DNA of 21,311 nucleotides from a virus: IMG/VR virus record IMGVR_UViG_3300021963_000763, positions 1 to 21,311 of that record. One strand, given 5' to 3'. Every line of letters starts with the position of its first letter. Positions within the stretch are counted from its first letter, which is position 1. Shown one piece after another: positions 21,088 to 21,311 of this stretch. The notes under the pieces are model-generated. The model was not told where the DNA came from and did not search any database. It saw only the letters and a program-made list of their open reading frames with translations. A program made the position numbers and the translations under genes.

Positions 21088-21311
21088 AGTCCTACCTCCC
21101 TTGCTTGCTGAATGATCTCTGTTATGTCTATCGTCTGCCCTACTAGGTGAGCATCCTCTTCATCACTATCCCACGCTGATACCAGTATGCGTGAGCCAAC
21201 AGGTGCCAGGTATAGCCACTGCATAGCAGACTTGACATCTCCCCCGCCCCAGCGTATGCCATTCTTAGGCTCTACAATTTCATAGAATAGAATTAGATCA
21301 GACTTAGGCGG
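21084..21311 (-). CDS. Hypothetical protein, partial (start outside window)
   Basis: An open frame enters from the right edge and stops at the TGA complementary to 21084-21086; 75 residues are visible. It includes LILFYEIVEPKNGIRWGGG, SAMQWLYLAPVGSRILVSAW and TIDITEIIQQAREVGL. The strand-helix-strand pattern looks like a small soluble protein; no family is recognised. It is the first visible gene of the minus-strand operon, and its stop overlaps the start of the 27-residue membrane protein. Confidence 0.6.
   Translation of the reverse strand, partial: PPKSDLILFYEIVEPKNGIRWGGGDVKSAMQWLYLAPVGSRILVSAWDSDEEDAHLVGQTIDITEIIQQAREVGL

Overview
The window looks like part of the genome of a tailed, probably podovirus-like phage infecting an actinobacterium. 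The capsid protein at the left edge resembles the N4-gp56 family, and a WhiB-like Fe-S regulator (15268-15531) points to an actinobacterial host. Moderate GC, very short intergenic gaps and TAATG/ATGA overlaps between genes fit an uncultivated aquatic lineage such as freshwater Nanopelagicales. The host assignment is inference. No integrase, attachment site, tRNA or CRISPR array was seen.

Layout. (1) 1-12404, plus strand, late genes: end of the major capsid protein, a terminator-like hairpin, a run of very small lysine-rich proteins (972-1869), small head/neck or fibre proteins, a collagen-like protein of 82 Gly-X-Y triplets, two glycosyltransferases (GT25-like and GT2-like), an adaptor-like protein, an array of fibre or appendage proteins including three tandem paralogs, a 737-residue tail protein, and a lysis cassette (membrane protein, M15-type endolysin, holin-like protein) ending in a strong terminator at 12429-12462. 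(2) 12471-12839: one minus-strand zinc-motif gene and a divergent control region with a perfect 8+2+8 bp palindrome. Its centre lies about 35 bp from the start codon on each side. (3) 12840-20342, plus strand, early/replication genes: an HslV/proteasome-like N-terminal-nucleophile hydrolase, small unknown proteins, a Cas4/RecB-like nuclease, a protein with a Cys-rich C-terminus, WhiB, a DnaB/RecA-like ATPase, a ribbon-helix-helix protein, a Hjc-like resolvase, a primase split into zinc and TOPRIM genes, a DUF1599-like protein, a sigma-like factor, another PD-(D/E)XK-like protein, an FmdB-like zinc ribbon and a class I methyltransferase. It ends at a bidirectional terminator. (4) 20431-21311, minus strand: a heavily overlapping operon with a lytic transglycosylase, a conserved-looking small protein, a 27-residue membrane protein and a partial gene running off the window.

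The most unusual features are the phage-encoded HslV-like hydrolase with its apparently complete active site, the symmetric divergent control region in front of it, the collagen-like protein next to a GT25-like enzyme, the low-GC three-copy fibre module, and the overlapping reading frames of the minus-strand operon. Family assignments come from reading motifs in translations; no database search was run.
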